A stretch of DNA of 64,000 bases from a virus. This document shows, piece after piece, positions 1 to 11,615 of the stretch. Within the stretch, counting starts at the first letter, position 1. Each line of letters opens with the position of its first letter. The notes under the pieces were generated by a model, which searched no databases, had not been told where the DNA came from, and saw only the letters and a program-made list of their open reading frames with translations. The stretch lies in the IMG/VR virus record IMGVR_UViG_3300020411_000980, positions 1 to 64,000 of that record; one strand, given 5' to 3'. The position numbers and the translations under genes were made by a program.

Positions 1-3000
1 TAACCGAAACCAAACTCATTATTCTTAAGTTTCTTGATCTTACCAATAGATTTACCTTGTAAGAACACAGAAGCACCCGATCCTTCATCAGGAATCACAA
101 CATCTAATATTGCACCAGAACCTGCAAGTAGAGGTCCTAGGATACCTGGTATAGCATCTACATCAATAGAAGCAGTCTTATAACCTTTACCTGCTGAAGT
201 TAGAGTAACATCAGTGATAACACCTTCAAAGTCTCCGTCATCTTGAACAGTGATGTTACAAGTAGCACCTTCACCATCTCCATCAATAGGAACGTTATAG
301 TAAACACCATTTACGTACTCAGTACCACCATTTGTGATTCTAACCTTCTCAATTTCTCTGTTAGAAGCAATATCAGTAACAATTGGTAGTCTCTGATAGA
401 ATCCACCTGCATTTACAAGTTTGATATCAGATATTGGACCAATTGCCTTAACTGAGGTTGTTGAGTAAGAAGAACGAGCATTGCCAAATTCATTATTACC
501 AACAGGAGCATTTGTCTTTTCAGGTTCATTTAATAGTCTAAAGGCGAATTTTTTACCAGCATCGGTTACAGAAGTAACTCTGAATGTGCCATCATAAGGA
601 GATTTAATAACGTCAATGAAGGATCCTTCTCCAACTGGTGAATCTGCACCTGTTCTAGATGGGTCAAAGTAATATGAAATATTAGTAACATCCTCATTAA
701 TGACGAATTTAACCAACGGAGTTGGTGAATCATCATCAGTAAATCCAGGTGTACCCTCTCTAATAATGTTAATGAATGGATATTCCAGTTTATACTGGTT
801 ATCTCTAGAGAATGATAGGAAGTATCCAAGGTTAGATTCATCATCAAGGTCAAATATGTACTGATGACCTCTAACAAAGAGGAATTTAGGATGTTTTGCG
901 TAGATATTAACGTTAGATACTGAATTTCCACTACCAGCAAAGGTTGGATCCTGTACAGCAGTACCTCTCATACGGAATGAGAAGTCTCTTGAGTTAAAGA
1001 CCTCTTCTACGAAGAACGAACCATTATAGTCATTTGTAGCAAAGTTCTCTGTAAATATGATCTCATTTTCTACAAAATTGTGTCTACTAGAAGCAGAACA
1101 GTAAACAAGGTCAGTATTTACTAATGCACCACTAGGAATTACGTCCTTATTAAGTTGTGCAACCAAGGATATCTTCTTAACACCAGTCAAACCAGTGAAT
1201 GTTGCTATCTTACCAGTTTCATCAACAGTAAACTGAAGGTTGACAGCATCAGCGTCAATAGTATCTCCTTTAATAAATGATGAATCTTGATATATCTCTT
1301 CAATCTTAATAGTATAATCTTCTGGAGAGAATGGCTTCCAAGATGCAAAAGCACTCATTGTAGAACCATTATATGAAGTATCTGCAAGATCTATCTCATA
1401 TATGCCAGATGCAGAAAGATATGCCCAAGAAACAGCACCATCAGATACAATACCAGTTGTATGTGTAGGTGGAATAGTACCAGATGTACCAGGAGAGGTA
1501 CACTGATATAGCTTCTTATCGTTATAAACTATGTCTTCTGTAGCATATACAAAGTTAGTTGCCCAAATTGGATCGGTTTTTTGCTCTGTAAAGTTCCATT
1601 CAAGGTCATTTACATCATTAGCAGTTGATTTTAATAGTTTTGAAGTGTCAAAATTACCTGCAATCTTACCAATCTTGCAAGAATTGGTTCCAGATTCAAC
1701 AATTGTTCCATATGCAGATACAACATCGTTACCACCAATTACAGAATACTGTTGTAATATTGCTCCTTTAGTGAAAGTAGCGTCCTGATTGAAGTTAATT
1801 GTCTTAACAAGGTCAATTAGAGCATATTTTGCATCTCTAAAGTAGAATTTTGGTACAACAGTCGTTGTAAGAAGCAGTTTCTTACCACCAGGAGTCGGAA
1901 TAGTAGCAGTTCTATTACCAAAATTCTGATCTGTTGATGTTACCGTGAATATACCAGGTTGATGTGTAGAAACAACATCACCATAATCAAGAATTTGAAT
2001 ACCTGCAGGACCAAGAACCCAAGGATTCATTGCTACGTTCTGGGTATTAAACGTATAATTGCTCTCAGAGGCGATATTGAGAGTATGTCCTGTCTCAACA
2101 TCATTAAGATTAAAGGATCCTAATGCTGTCTTGTCTTTATCAACCTTATAAATGAATCCTTGTGCAATACTATTAGTACCAGTAACTAAAGCAGAAGTAA
2201 ATGTATCATCATACTTAGCAGTAGGTGAGACAACTAGGTTATCAATCCATCCAATCCAATTATTTGTTGCGTTAGGAGTTGAATTAGATCCAAGTGTTAC
2301 ATCTTTAAGGTTAATATCAACTGTTGTACTTGTAAGTACCTGTGTTTCAATACCATTAACATATACACGATACTTGTAATCACCAACACCTACACGATCT
2401 TTAACTAAAGCAACGTGAATAAACTCCTCGTTATTAAAGATTGCTAGGTAGTTTGCAGCAGTGGAGAATGTTGTAGTACCAGTTATATCAATCCAAGTCT
2501 TACCATAGTTGGGACTTGTCTGATCTGCATCAAGACCAGCTTTAACTGTATTACCTATAGCATCAGTTACAGTGAAGAATTCTGGTTTTGTGTTAGCAGC
2601 AGTATACTGAGCAGTTGAAAGTGCCCAAAATGCTTCTACAGTATAGCTTGTAGCAACATCTGATCCATAGAGCATCGTCATAGCATTAGATGCATCTAGT
2701 TTTACTGAAGAAGCACCATCATACTTCTTAGTATCATCAATTACAGCATTACCAGTTGCATACCACTGTTTGTTAGTTCCAGTAGCAAGAGTGTCATTAT
2801 ATGTGTCATCAGCAAGGTTATCAGCAGTATTCCAGTTAAATATCGCTAACTGATCTGCTTCTACCTTATTACCAACAACAATTGTGTCACCAGAACTGTC
2901 GTTAGATACAGCAATTGCTTTAAATCCAATACCATCAGTCTCACTTGCAGTTGAAGCAGTAATTACTGTACCTGTATTCCAACCAATTTTAAGAGTAGTG

Positions 3001-6000
3001 GATTCAACTTGATTAAATGCTCTTTCTACAGAACAAGATACATCAACATTACCAAAGATATCAAACTCTACACCACCATTATGAACAGCATTATAGGTTC
3101 CAGTAGGAACAAATATTCTACTTTGCTCAGCTTCTGTAAAGTCACCATCATCAAACTTGGTGTATAAAACACCATAATCCTTACCATTAGTATCTTCTGC
3201 TGTAGCAGTTACATATACAGCACCATATTCATCAATGGTGAATGTTGGGTTCTTAAACTTATAACTGGCATTAGTGATCTTTTTAGACCATACAACCTCA
3301 ATAGTTGCAGTATCATAATAAGTTTCACCAATTATGATGTCAGATGTATTATCAGGTTCAGATACACCACAGAATAGGAAGGTATCCTTAGATTTCCACT
3401 TAATTTGATGTAAATGCTCACTAACTTCTGCAGAAGCAATCTTACGCTTCTCCATCATAGATCCATCAAGATCTAATAATGCAACCCACATATCATCTGG
3501 TTGCAATGAGTTAGCATCGGTATAACCACCGATCATACATCTACCGTCTTGATCTAATGAAATGGTAGTTGCATAATCTCTTCTTGTAGCACCAGAGATA
3601 CCAGCAATATCACGTTGCCACTGAAGAATACCATCAGGGTTATTATTACCATCAAATCCTGAAGTATACTTAGCAACAATAATATCTGGGTTATGAGTAA
3701 TATTTGTGATGTTAGTAACTGTCTCACCAATTACGTAGATATTGTGAGGATTACTATTCTCAACATATAAAGACTTCCATCTTAGTGATTTTGCACCAGC
3801 AGGTACTGTAGGTACTAGAGTTCTCTGCCAAAGTAAGCGACCATCACTATTAAACTTAGCAAGAATACCACAAGTATCACCATCAGTAAGATTTCTTTCA
3901 GCTGCAACGTAGATAGTACGATCTTCAGCAACTTTAACGTCATTTATAGAAACAGTACCAGTTGCTTCTTTCAAGAATGATAAGAAGTAATTTGCCTTCT
4001 TATATCTCTGTGGATGTGATACACGAATCTTAGGTGGGTTATCTACGTCATATCCAGAACCAGAGTTGATTATATTTGCTTTTTTAACGGCACCTGCTTC
4101 GGTTCTTTCTAAAGTTAACTTGAAATCTTGTCCAATAGAAGAAATAAGTTCATATGTTGGAGGAAGTTCAGAAGAATAACCAACACCTTCCTGAGTAATG
4201 TTTAATTGCTCAACACCAGCAATAACCTTAACTTTAAGAGTTTTATTAGTGTCATCAAGAACAGGTGTACTCTTAACGATAATTTCATCATTAACACGTA
4301 ATTCGTGTTCTTCAGCAGTTGTAATCTGTCCGTAAGGTACGTCATTAGTCATATAAGACGAATAACCTGCTATATCAAGACCTTTAACTGAATTGACCTT
4401 AGCAGATGCACCAAATCCTTGTGTGTCTGTATTATCAAAATATAGTTTGTCACCAACCTTATAAGAAACACCTGGGTTCTCAACAACAAATCCATCAACC
4501 TGAGCATCCTCAAACTTGGTAGTAGTCTCAATATCAATATCCACCTCAGATCTTGTAGAGACTCTAGGGTAGTAATCAAATAATTGTAATACGGGTTCTT
4601 CAGCGATATTGATTGGTGTAGTATCTTCAAGGTTATTGATTACACCGTCTCTATTAGTATCTTCAATTTCAAAGATAAGTTCCTCACCAAGTTCAGTTAC
4701 AAGGATATCAGTGTCTTGGTTTGGTTGACGTTCAATATCAATATCAACATCTTCGTAAGGATCACGGAAACGAACAACATCATCAGGAATATTTGTCTGT
4801 ACAGCATCCTGACTGTAGTTCCACTCATCTGCCTTAGAATATAACTGAGGACCAGCAATATATGGGAATACTGGATTACCTGCATCAGATGCGTCAATTG
4901 AGATGAAGTATGCGTATACACCTTCAGGGAATTGAGGTGTCTTACAGAAACGACCATTATACTGGTCTAGATCACCATATTGGAAAGTATACTCAAAATC
5001 TTCGATAAATGAACCTGCAGGATAGTCACTTAGTAAAGGACCATCTGAACGAACTGGATTAGGGTTGGTTGCAGCGTCATATATGAGTACTGGCTTGATA
5101 CGGTAAGAAGATCTAATACGACGTATACCAGAAGACTGGTCAGTAGCATCTATGTAACCATAAGGACCATAAATGGGGTTACCATCAAATGCCCATCCGA
5201 GGATTGGTGAGTGTTGCCATCCTGTAGATAATTCTTGTAATTGTTGTGTTGCTTGGTTCTTAAAGACATTATCACCCAAAACATAACGCAACTGCTTAGG
5301 ATCTGATAAGTGTGCGTATTCACCACCATATTGAGTGTTATATCCTGCAAATACGTAACCACGTGCTGTATCGAAAGATTGACCTAACTCATCTTGTAGG
5401 TTTCTTGTCCACTCAAATACATTAGCGGTAAACTCTGCCATTTCACCAACTGCTTCTAACCTTACAGTTGTTAGACCAGTAGTGTATCCAATACCTCTGT
5501 TAATAACAGAAACACCAATAACCTTACCTCTATCCTCACCAACAGTACCAATAGTTGCTTTTGCAACAGCACCATAACCATCACCATTGATTACAATCTC
5601 AGGAGCAGTGGTATATCCCTTACCTGCAGCAATGATAGCAATAGAAACGATACGACCGTTAATAATAATTGGTTGTGCAACAGCACCTTCACCAGAATTC
5701 AGTTTAACATTAGGTGAAGAGGTATAAGCAGATCCTGAAGTATCTACACTTACAGATTGAATTGGACCTCTTACAGCAGCAGTTGCAACAGCACCACTAC
5801 CATTTCCACCTGAAATAGACACATCAGGTTGTGAGGTGTATCCTTGACCTGGGTTTTCAACCAGAACCTTAGAAACTACACCGTTAGTAATAACAGCGGT
5901 AGCAGTAGCACCGAATCCACCACCACCCACGATAGAAACAAGAGGACTAGAAGTATAACCACTACCTCCCGCAGATACATCAATTTCACTTAATTGTCCG

Positions 6001-9000
6001 TTAACAACAACACTTGCGGTAGCACCTGTACCGCCACCACCTGTAATTTCAATAAGAGGAGGGTTAGCAGCGTCATATCCTTTTCCAACATTAGTAATAT
6101 TAATTCCAGTTACACCACCATACTTAATTTTACTCTGTGACTTATAAGACCAAGCAGATACACCATTAACCCACGCACCAATAGGACCAAAGTTGGTATC
6201 TTCCCGTTTAGAGATCGTATTGATAACTCTAGGAATACGGATCAGTTTACGCTGGTTACCTGGAAGTAGTGCAGATCCTACAAAAGGACCAACTTCATAG
6301 TTTGGTATACCAGATGATGCAATGTATGAATACTGGTTATTAAAGAACGTATTCTGTACGTTTGTAGTAAAATCTCTAATTGCAATGCTAATTCCTTCTT
6401 CTGGAGACTTACCTTTGTTCAAGTCAACAGATAAGAGAATATTACCTTGAGGTGAAGCATCTGCGGGTGCAGGAATGTTATACTCAAAGATAAAATCACT
6501 AATACGTGATGTTACTAGGAACGTACCGTTGAACACAGTTGGGTTTGCACCGTAGATAGTAACAGTGTCACCAACAAGAAGACCGTGCTTATTAGAGCAA
6601 GTTACGGTTGCAGTCTGATTATTAAGACCACCAGGTACAACACCATCAACATTAATCAGTTTCTTGACGTTATATAACCAAGAAGTGATACGTTGATCCA
6701 CAGAAGTAGATCCAAGAGATGCAACGTTTAATTTGTCACCAGGTAGGTAGTATGAACCAGTATCTGTCAATACGGTGGATTTTGCGTCTGCAATACCCAA
6801 AACACGCATTTTGATCTCAGTAGGAAGACCACGATTAACATATACAAATATTTGTGAATGAATTACAGTACCTGCATCCCAATCTTCTACAACACCATTC
6901 TCAGAACGTGTACATTCGATGAACTGGTTAAGAGTCTTCTCCTTATACTGAACCTCCTCATCGTCATTAATAAGGATTGTACCGTTTCTTTCAGGCCAAC
7001 CAATAGTAGAGTCAACAGTAATAATGGATTCTGTAGTACTAAGTTCCTCAACCAATGTGGTTTTATAAGGAATTGTGAATGAACCTTGTAGAGTTTCCTC
7101 AGATATAGCAAGTTCATATACAGTTCCTACACCAGTATTGATAGCAATAACGTTCTCAATCAGTGCAGATGCGTCCTTAACGTTGATATCTACCTGATCT
7201 GCGTACTGAACTAGCTGTGCATCTAGTAAATTTGTAGGATCTCCACTTATAAGTTCCGCACGGAGAACTGTATCTACGTTCCAAGATGCAGCAGATGGCT
7301 TAATAACCTCATCTTTTGGATAAGATACGTCCACATTCTCTGAGAACAGCATCTTAAAGAGGTACTGTGTAGAGATCTTTGTACCTTTAGATGCGTAGAA
7401 ATCACTAATAGTTTTGATAATCTGCGGAGCATTTACCTTTTCATAGTCAATTTCCGCATTAGGAAGGTACTGGTTTACGTATCTTCTGTATAATTCCTTA
7501 GCAAAGAGTGTATCTAGGTTAGAAATAGTAGATCCAACCTCGTGAGAAGATTGAACTGTATCCGCTTCTTTAGAGTAAACTTGATTACCTTTCTGATCAA
7601 ATGAACTTACAGATGAAACACCACGCTTACAATTAACAAAAGCAGATGGTTGATATCCAGATCCACCATTATGGATGGTAAATCCAGTAATTTCACCAAA
7701 ACCAACGTCACAAGATGCTTCTGGAGCAGGAGGAGCAGCAATAAAGACTTTAGGAGGTTCTACATCAGAGTATCCACTTCCAAAACTTGTTATGTTGATA
7801 TCAGTGATCTCACCATTGAAAATGGTTGCAACAGCAGTAGCACCAGTTCCACCAATAGGTTGATCAGCAATATCCTTCCTATTATCAACAATATACACAG
7901 ATGGAGCATCAGTATAACCTGCACCACCAGTTAATAGTTCAATATTAGTTACTCTACCACCAGTTACACTTACATCGAGGATTTGAGCACCTACAGGATC
8001 GATAATCTTTGCCCTAGGTGTTGTTTCATATCCTTGTCCACCTGATACAACAGTAATTCCATCAACCTTACCATCAGCGTTAATAGTAGCAACAACATTA
8101 GCTGTAATAGCATTCTCACCAGTTGGAGGATCCAAATAGACTAATGGAGGTGTAGTGTAACCAGAACCAGAAGAAATAACACTTATAGACCCTTCTTGGA
8201 TAGATCCTGTGTGAAGTGTTGGTTGACTAATGGTTGCACCACCAGGATTAACAAAACTGATAGATGGAATCTTATCGTAACCACTTCCAGAACTGTCTAC
8301 AATGAGTTCTGAGACCCCTTCGATAGAATCACTAACAATTGCCCTAATTTGAGCAGTCTTGCCTTCAGGATCCACTGGAGGGTCAACTACAACGATTGGA
8401 GGGTTATTTGCAGAGTAACCTTGTCCTGAAAATAGTAATCTAGTGTCTTTAATACCATTTACTAATGCTTCAGCAGTAGCATTAGCTCCTGGACCTTTAG
8501 TAGACGCAATAGTAATCTTTGGAGCAAAACTTAAACGATATCCACTACCACCAGTCTTAACAATGACCTTATCTACAACACCTTGCTCAATATCCGCAAT
8601 AGCACTAGCACCAGCACCAAATTCAGGTGCTATCATCTCAATAGATCTAATATTGATCTGAGATCCTTGTGCAACGTCATTCTTAAAGATTAACTTATCT
8701 TCAAAGATAGTAAAATCTTCATAAGGACGCTTTTCTACTCTGTTTACAACAACTACTGATGAAACAGTTGATAATGGGGTATATGGAACGTTATTGTTAG
8801 TTAAACTAAACTCTTTAGCATCTGCAGTAACACTAATAGGGTCTATAGAACGTACTGGAATGCTTGTGTAACCAATAAGGTACCGAATAGTATTAATTGC
8901 ACCTGTAAGTTCTCCTGTAGGGGGAGCAGGGGGTGTCTGCAGACGTATCTTATCACCTTCGATAAAATAGTCGATATTTGGGAATAAAAACTCGTTATTT

Positions 9001-9503
9001 ACAACAACTAAGAGATGATCAGCAGTTTGGGGTGAAACTGGCTTACCTAAGAGTCTAAGATCAAATAAAGTCTGACTATTATCAAATTGTGAAGATATTG
9101 GTTCAAATTCTTGTATTTTACGATCAAATTCTGCCTTATTAACACCAGGAGTGAATACAATGTCAGGAGAATGAGTAACAGTCTCGTAATAGATTACCTC
9201 ATCATCAATTTGTATTGTACCGTCTTTCTCTAGGAAATAATTAACATTCTCAGCAATAATATCCTTTTGAGTAGGATCAACCTTCTCCAACACAGCAGAT
9301 TGTGAAGATAGGAAATTAGGATCAAACTCTCCAGAACCAATATCAGTATATCTTAAGATATTATTCAGTATGTCATACGGACGACCTGATTTCTCTTGAG
9401 ATCTGTAGTATTCTGAAAGAAGATTGACAAATTGTTCGTTATCTTCTCTGATGAATGCAGGTATCTGATCCTGCACCCTATTTGAGACGGTAATAGCCTT
9501 CAT
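1..9503 (-). CDS. Giant virion structural protein (C-terminus beyond window)
   Basis: The frame opens with ATG at 9501-9503 and is still open at the left edge, so at least 3167 residues are encoded and no stop is seen. Spot translation near the start, near 6000, near 3000 and at 1-60 stays in one frame. Reading N to C: a conserved cyanophage-type start (MKAITVSNRVQDQIPAF); long runs of a Gly-rich repeat of the form GxGYxxxPxVxIxGGxGxGA (about residues 280-620 and 1130-1315); a YHYH-like domain with the motif AFDGNPIYGPYG (about 1435-1470); propeller-like repeats with GRLLWQRTL-type strands (about 1850-2135); and a LamG/concanavalin-like domain (about 2215-2430). It lies directly downstream of gp6 and gp25, which fits a large fibre or baseplate-peripheral protein that may bind host glycans. 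The virion role is inferred; the domain names are from motif recognition. Confidence 0.85.
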   Translation of the reverse strand, partial: MKAITVSNRVQDQIPAFIREDNEQFVNLLSEYYRSQEKSGRPYDILNNILRYTDIGSGEFDPNFLSSQSAVLEKVDPTQKDIIAENVNYFLEKDGTIQIDDEVIYYETVTHSPDIVFTPGVNKAEFDRKIQEFEPISSQFDNSQTLFDLRLLGKPVSPQTADHLLVVVNNEFLFPNIDYFIEGDKIRLQTPPAPPTGELTGAINTIRYLIGYTSIPVRSIDPISVTADAKEFSLTNNNVPYTPLSTVSSVVVVNRVEKRPYEDFTIFEDKLIFKNDVAQGSQINIRSIEMIAPEFGAGASAIADIEQGVVDKVIVKTGGSGYRLSFAPKITIASTKGPGANATAEALVNGIKDTRLLFSGQGYSANNPPIVVVDPPVDPEGKTAQIRAIVSDSIEGVSELIVDSSGSGYDKIPSISFVNPGGATISQPTLHTGSIQEGSISVISSGSGYTTPPLVYLDPPTGENAITANVVATINADGKVDGITVVSGGQGYETTPRAKIIDPVGAQILDVSVTGGRVTNIELLTGGAGYTDAPSVYIVDNRKDIADQPIGGTGATAVATIFNGEITDINITSFGSGYSDVEPPKVFIAAPPAPEASCDVGFGEITGFTIHNGGSGYQPSAFVNCKRGVSSVSSFDQKGNQVYSKEADTVQSSHEVGSTISNLDTLFAKELYRRYVNQYLPNAEIDYEKVNAPQIIKTISDFYASKGTKISTQYLFKMLFSENVDVSYPKDEVIKPSAASWNVDTVLRAELISGDPTNLLDAQLVQYADQVDINVKDASALIENVIAINTGVGTVYELAISEETLQGSFTIPYKTTLVEELSTTESIITVDSTIGWPERNGTILINDDEEVQYKEKTLNQFIECTRSENGVVEDWDAGTVIHSQIFVYVNRGLPTEIKMRVLGIADAKSTVLTDTGSYYLPGDKLNVASLGSTSVDQRITSWLYNVKKLINVDGVVPGGLNNQTATVTCSNKHGLLVGDTVTIYGANPTVFNGTFLVTSRISDFIFEYNIPAPADASPQGNILLSVDLNKGKSPEEGISIAIRDFTTNVQNTFFNNQYSYIASSGIPNYEVGPFVGSALLPGNQRKLIRIPRVINTISKREDTNFGPIGAWVNGVSAWSYKSQSKIKYGGVTGINITNVGKGYDAANPPLIEITGGGGTGATASVVVNGQLSEIDVSAGGSGYTSSPLVSIVGGGGFGATATAVITNGVVSKVLVENPGQGYTSQPDVSISGGNGSGAVATAAVRGPIQSVSVDTSGSAYTSSPNVKLNSGEGAVAQPIIINGRIVSIAIIAAGKGYTTAPEIVINGDGYGAVAKATIGTVGEDRGKVIGVSVINRGIGYTTGLTTVRLEAVGEMAEFTANVFEWTRNLQDELGQSFDTARGYVFAGYNTQYGGEYAHLSDPKQLRYVLGDNVFKNQATQQLQELSTGWQHSPILGWAFDGNPIYGPYGYIDATDQSSGIRRIRSSYRIKPVLIYDAATNPNPVRSDGPLLSDYPAGSFIEDFEYTFQYGDLDQYNGRFCKTPQFPEGVYAYFISIDASDAGNPVFPYIAGPQLYSKADEWNYSQDAVQTNIPDDVVRFRDPYEDVDIDIERQPNQDTDILVTELGEELIFEIEDTNRDGVINNLEDTTPINIAEEPVLQLFDYYPRVSTRSEVDIDIETTTKFEDAQVDGFVVENPGVSYKVGDKLYFDNTDTQGFGASAKVNSVKGLDIAGYSSYMTNDVPYGQITTAEEHELRVNDEIIVKSTPVLDDTNKTLKVKVIAGVEQLNITQEGVGYSSELPPTYELISSIGQDFKLTLERTEAGAVKKANIINSGSGYDVDNPPKIRVSHPQRYKKANYFLSFLKEATGTVSINDVKVAEDRTIYVAAERNLTDGDTCGILAKFNSDGRLLWQRTLVPTVPAGAKSLRWKSLYVENSNPHNIYVIGETVTNITNITHNPDIIVAKYTSGFDGNNNPDGILQWQRDIAGISGATRRDYATTISLDQDGRCMIGGYTDANSLQPDDMWVALLDLDGSMMEKRKIASAEVSEHLHQIKWKSKDTFLFCGVSEPDNTSDIIIGETYYDTATIEVVWSKKITNASYKFKNPTFTIDEYGAVYVTATAEDTNGKDYGVLYTKFDDGDFTEAEQSRIFVPTGTYNAVHNGGVEFDIFGNVDVSCSVERAFNQVESTTLKIGWNTGTVITASTASETDGIGFKAIAVSNDSSGDTIVVGNKVEADQLAIFNWNTADNLADDTYNDTLATGTNKQWYATGNAVIDDTKKYDGASSVKLDASNAMTMLYGSDVATSYTVEAFWALSTAQYTAANTKPEFFTVTDAIGNTVKAGLDADQTSPNYGKTWIDITGTTTFSTAANYLAIFNNEEFIHVALVKDRVGVGDYKYRVYVNGIETQVLTSTTVDINLKDVTLGSNSTPNATNNWIGWIDNLVVSPTAKYDDTFTSALVTGTNSIAQGFIYKVDKDKTALGSFNLNDVETGHTLNIASESNYTFNTQNVAMNPWVLGPAGIQILDYGDVVSTHQPGIFTVTSTDQNFGNRTATIPTPGGKKLLLTTTVVPKFYFRDAKYALIDLVKTINFNQDATFTKGAILQQYSVIGGNDVVSAYGTIVESGTNSCKIGKIAGNFDTSKLLKSTANDVNDLEWNFTEQKTDPIWATNFVYATEDIVYNDKKLYQCTSPGTSGTIPPTHTTGIVSDGAVSWAYLSASGIYEIDLADTSYNGSTMSAFASWKPFSPEDYTIKIEEIYQDSSFIKGDTIDADAVNLQFTVDETGKIATFTGLTGVKKISLVAQLNKDVIPSGALVNTDLVYCSASSRHNFVENEIIFTENFATNDYNGSFFVEEVFNSRDFSFRMRGTAVQDPTFAGSGNSVSNVNIYAKHPKFLFVRGHQYIFDLDDESNLGYFLSFSRDNQYKLEYPFINIIREGTPGFTDDDSPTPLVKFVINEDVTNISYYFDPSRTGADSPVGEGSFIDVIKSPYDGTFRVTSVTDAGKKFAFRLLNEPEKTNAPVGNNEFGNARSSYSTTSVKAIGPISDIKLVNAGGFYQRLPIVTDIASNREIEKVRITNGGTEYVNGVYYNVPIDGDGEGATCNITVQDDGDFEGVITDVTLTSAGKGYKTASIDVDAIPGILGPLLAGSGAILDVVIPDEGSGASVFLQGKSIGKIKKLKNNEFGFG

Positions 9504-9530
9504 CTGCTGTTATTCTGCTATTTTATTGTC

Positions 9531-11615
9531 TTAGAAACAAGAATTAAATTCTGGAATCTCAAAGACTGTAGTTGGGTAATCAATAATATTTATTGAGGTT
9601 CCATCGAAGTTAATAGCGTTGAAATCGAACGGATCGAAGGTTGGAACGTTAGTTCCATCAATTGTGTAGTCGATGGTTTGTACAGTTGGGTTAAAGATCG
9701 TAGGATCTAGACCTGTACCAATGTTTATATTGCCAGAAGCAGGGATAACTGTAACAGGAACCCTGTTAGTACCATCAGGGGTACTTGCAATGTCAACAGG
9801 TCCAACACAGACCTGTCCACTCTTATAATCAACGGTTCCTACATTCTTTTTAAGAGTAACTTCAGTCTCATCGACTTTAGTTACCATAATTAGATTTCCG
9901 TAACCGTCATCTCTTATATTTACAGGCAATAGTGCTGAAGTATCATTCGTAAGTAAACTTGTTGATGATATTTGATTAGCATTAGCACCACCCTGTATAC
10001 TTAAAAGTCCCTCCGTATATCCTGTGGAATAGAAGGTACCTGTTTTCACTGAGGAATATTTTGGTACACAAGTCCCATCTCCAGCACCAGAGGAGTCTTT
10101 TGCTCCACCTGAAAGGTCATTGGGATTTGCGATTTCATTATTAAAGTCAATACACTGTGTAAATGTTTGACCAAAATTGAAGTTCTCAATGTTCATACCC
10201 AAAGACATATGGGTAATGTTGCCACTGATCGAAGGATCAGAGGAATCTATCATCGATTGATAAGCACTGAGGTCAATGCGACCATTGAATCTAGTAGATT
10301 CTGCTTGAGAATTGTATTGATCGACAGCTCCCAGAACTTTAGACGCAACCTCATTATTTGAGAGTGTAGTTTTATTACCGTCAAAGAACGCCCAAGTTTT
10401 TGGTCTAATGTATAAGGTAATTGGATCGACAATAACAGGTTCGATTGCTGCAATCGAGTATTTAAGCAGATTATTCTTGATTCTTTTTTTGGTTGTTGTA
10501 TTAAGTAGGGCACCTGATTTAGTTCTAATGGATATGTAGACTTTTCCGTAAATTGGTGGTGATAAACGTTCTCCACCGTAAGCAGTAACGGATTTTGCCT
10601 GTGGGTATACCTTTTTGGTAATAAATTCGTAATCAGATTCAGTTACTGCTCTGTTCTGACTGTTAAACGCCCTAGGAGCGTTGAATTTAATACTTAGGGT
10701 AGATTCTACGTCTTCACCATCTTGAGCACCGTCTATGGTCACAAGAGAGATGTTAGACGAAGATACGTGACGACCTTCTGAGTCTATCACACGACCGATG
10801 AAACTAAATTGCTTACATCCGTTAGCAGCAGTTCCTTCAGTACGTACATACTTTAATTTAATGACTTCACCTGCAATTAATTGACGACAGATAACTCCAT
10901 CACCAAAAACTACGTTATAACGTTGATCATCAGTCTCCTCAAGGAAATATCCACGAGTAGTACCATCAACATCAACAATATTCTGAACCAAATTATATGT
11001 ATCAATCTCTTCAGACTGTGCGTTGGGTGAAATAGAGACAGATAAAAGATCTGTATCCACCTGATCAGAAGGAATTAAGTAATCTCGCTTCTTAACATCA
11101 TCAACAGTGTACTGATACGTTAAAGTATTACCTTGATTGATAACTACCTTGCTAAAAGTAGCAATTCCAGTACTTTGATCAACTGTTGCTTGTAAAGCCG
11201 ATGGTAAAGTAAATGTATATCCTTGTCCACTTACAGCAGATACAAAAACATCACCAGCTTGTAAAGTTACTGTACCAGGATAGGTTGTACCAGATCCAAC
11301 AGTTTCTGTTTGTACAGCAAATCGCACACAAGCTTTTGGTGCTTTAACTGATCTAGGTGTGTAATTTAATTGCTTTGCAATCTTTACAACATTATCTCTA
11401 ATAGTTGCAGACTCAAGAAACGCCTCATTCATTGCCATATTAGCGTTGAATGCAGCGTAGTATGTGTTATATGATAAAACGTCAAGCAAATATGATGCAG
11501 CAGACCCGTCAAAATCATAATCTGTGAACTCATCTCTAGTTCTCAGGTATGATCTAATAGATTCACGTATCTCTGAAAAGTCTAAAGACGTTAAATTTGA
11601 TGGTATTGCTGCCAT
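9531..11615 (-). CDS. 6: Baseplate wedge subunit gp6
   Basis: The 694-residue protein matches the T4 gp6/phage J-like wedge family in size (T4 gp6 is about 660) and in its N-terminal region, which reads like the conserved start of cyanophage gp6 (FDGSAASYLLDVLSYNTYY, then an LNYTPRS motif near residue 85-90). In T4-like phages gp6 forms the continuous ring of the baseplate that holds the wedges together. It follows the gp25 gene with a 1-base overlap (TAATG type), so the two are translationally coupled, in the usual T4-like order 25-6. Confidence 0.92.
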   Translation of the reverse strand: MAAIPSNLTSLDFSEIRESIRSYLRTRDEFTDYDFDGSAASYLLDVLSYNTYYAAFNANMAMNEAFLESATIRDNVVKIAKQLNYTPRSVKAPKACVRFAVQTETVGSGTTYPGTVTLQAGDVFVSAVSGQGYTFTLPSALQATVDQSTGIATFSKVVINQGNTLTYQYTVDDVKKRDYLIPSDQVDTDLLSVSISPNAQSEEIDTYNLVQNIVDVDGTTRGYFLEETDDQRYNVVFGDGVICRQLIAGEVIKLKYVRTEGTAANGCKQFSFIGRVIDSEGRHVSSSNISLVTIDGAQDGEDVESTLSIKFNAPRAFNSQNRAVTESDYEFITKKVYPQAKSVTAYGGERLSPPIYGKVYISIRTKSGALLNTTTKKRIKNNLLKYSIAAIEPVIVDPITLYIRPKTWAFFDGNKTTLSNNEVASKVLGAVDQYNSQAESTRFNGRIDLSAYQSMIDSSDPSISGNITHMSLGMNIENFNFGQTFTQCIDFNNEIANPNDLSGGAKDSSGAGDGTCVPKYSSVKTGTFYSTGYTEGLLSIQGGANANQISSTSLLTNDTSALLPVNIRDDGYGNLIMVTKVDETEVTLKKNVGTVDYKSGQVCVGPVDIASTPDGTNRVPVTVIPASGNINIGTGLDPTIFNPTVQTIDYTIDGTNVPTFDPFDFNAINFDGTSINIIDYPTTVFEIPEFNSCF

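Noticed and set aside
566-8661. Many short ORFs on both strands under the giant gene
   Set aside because: They overlap the verified open frame of the 3167-residue protein and have low-complexity composition typical of shadow frames.
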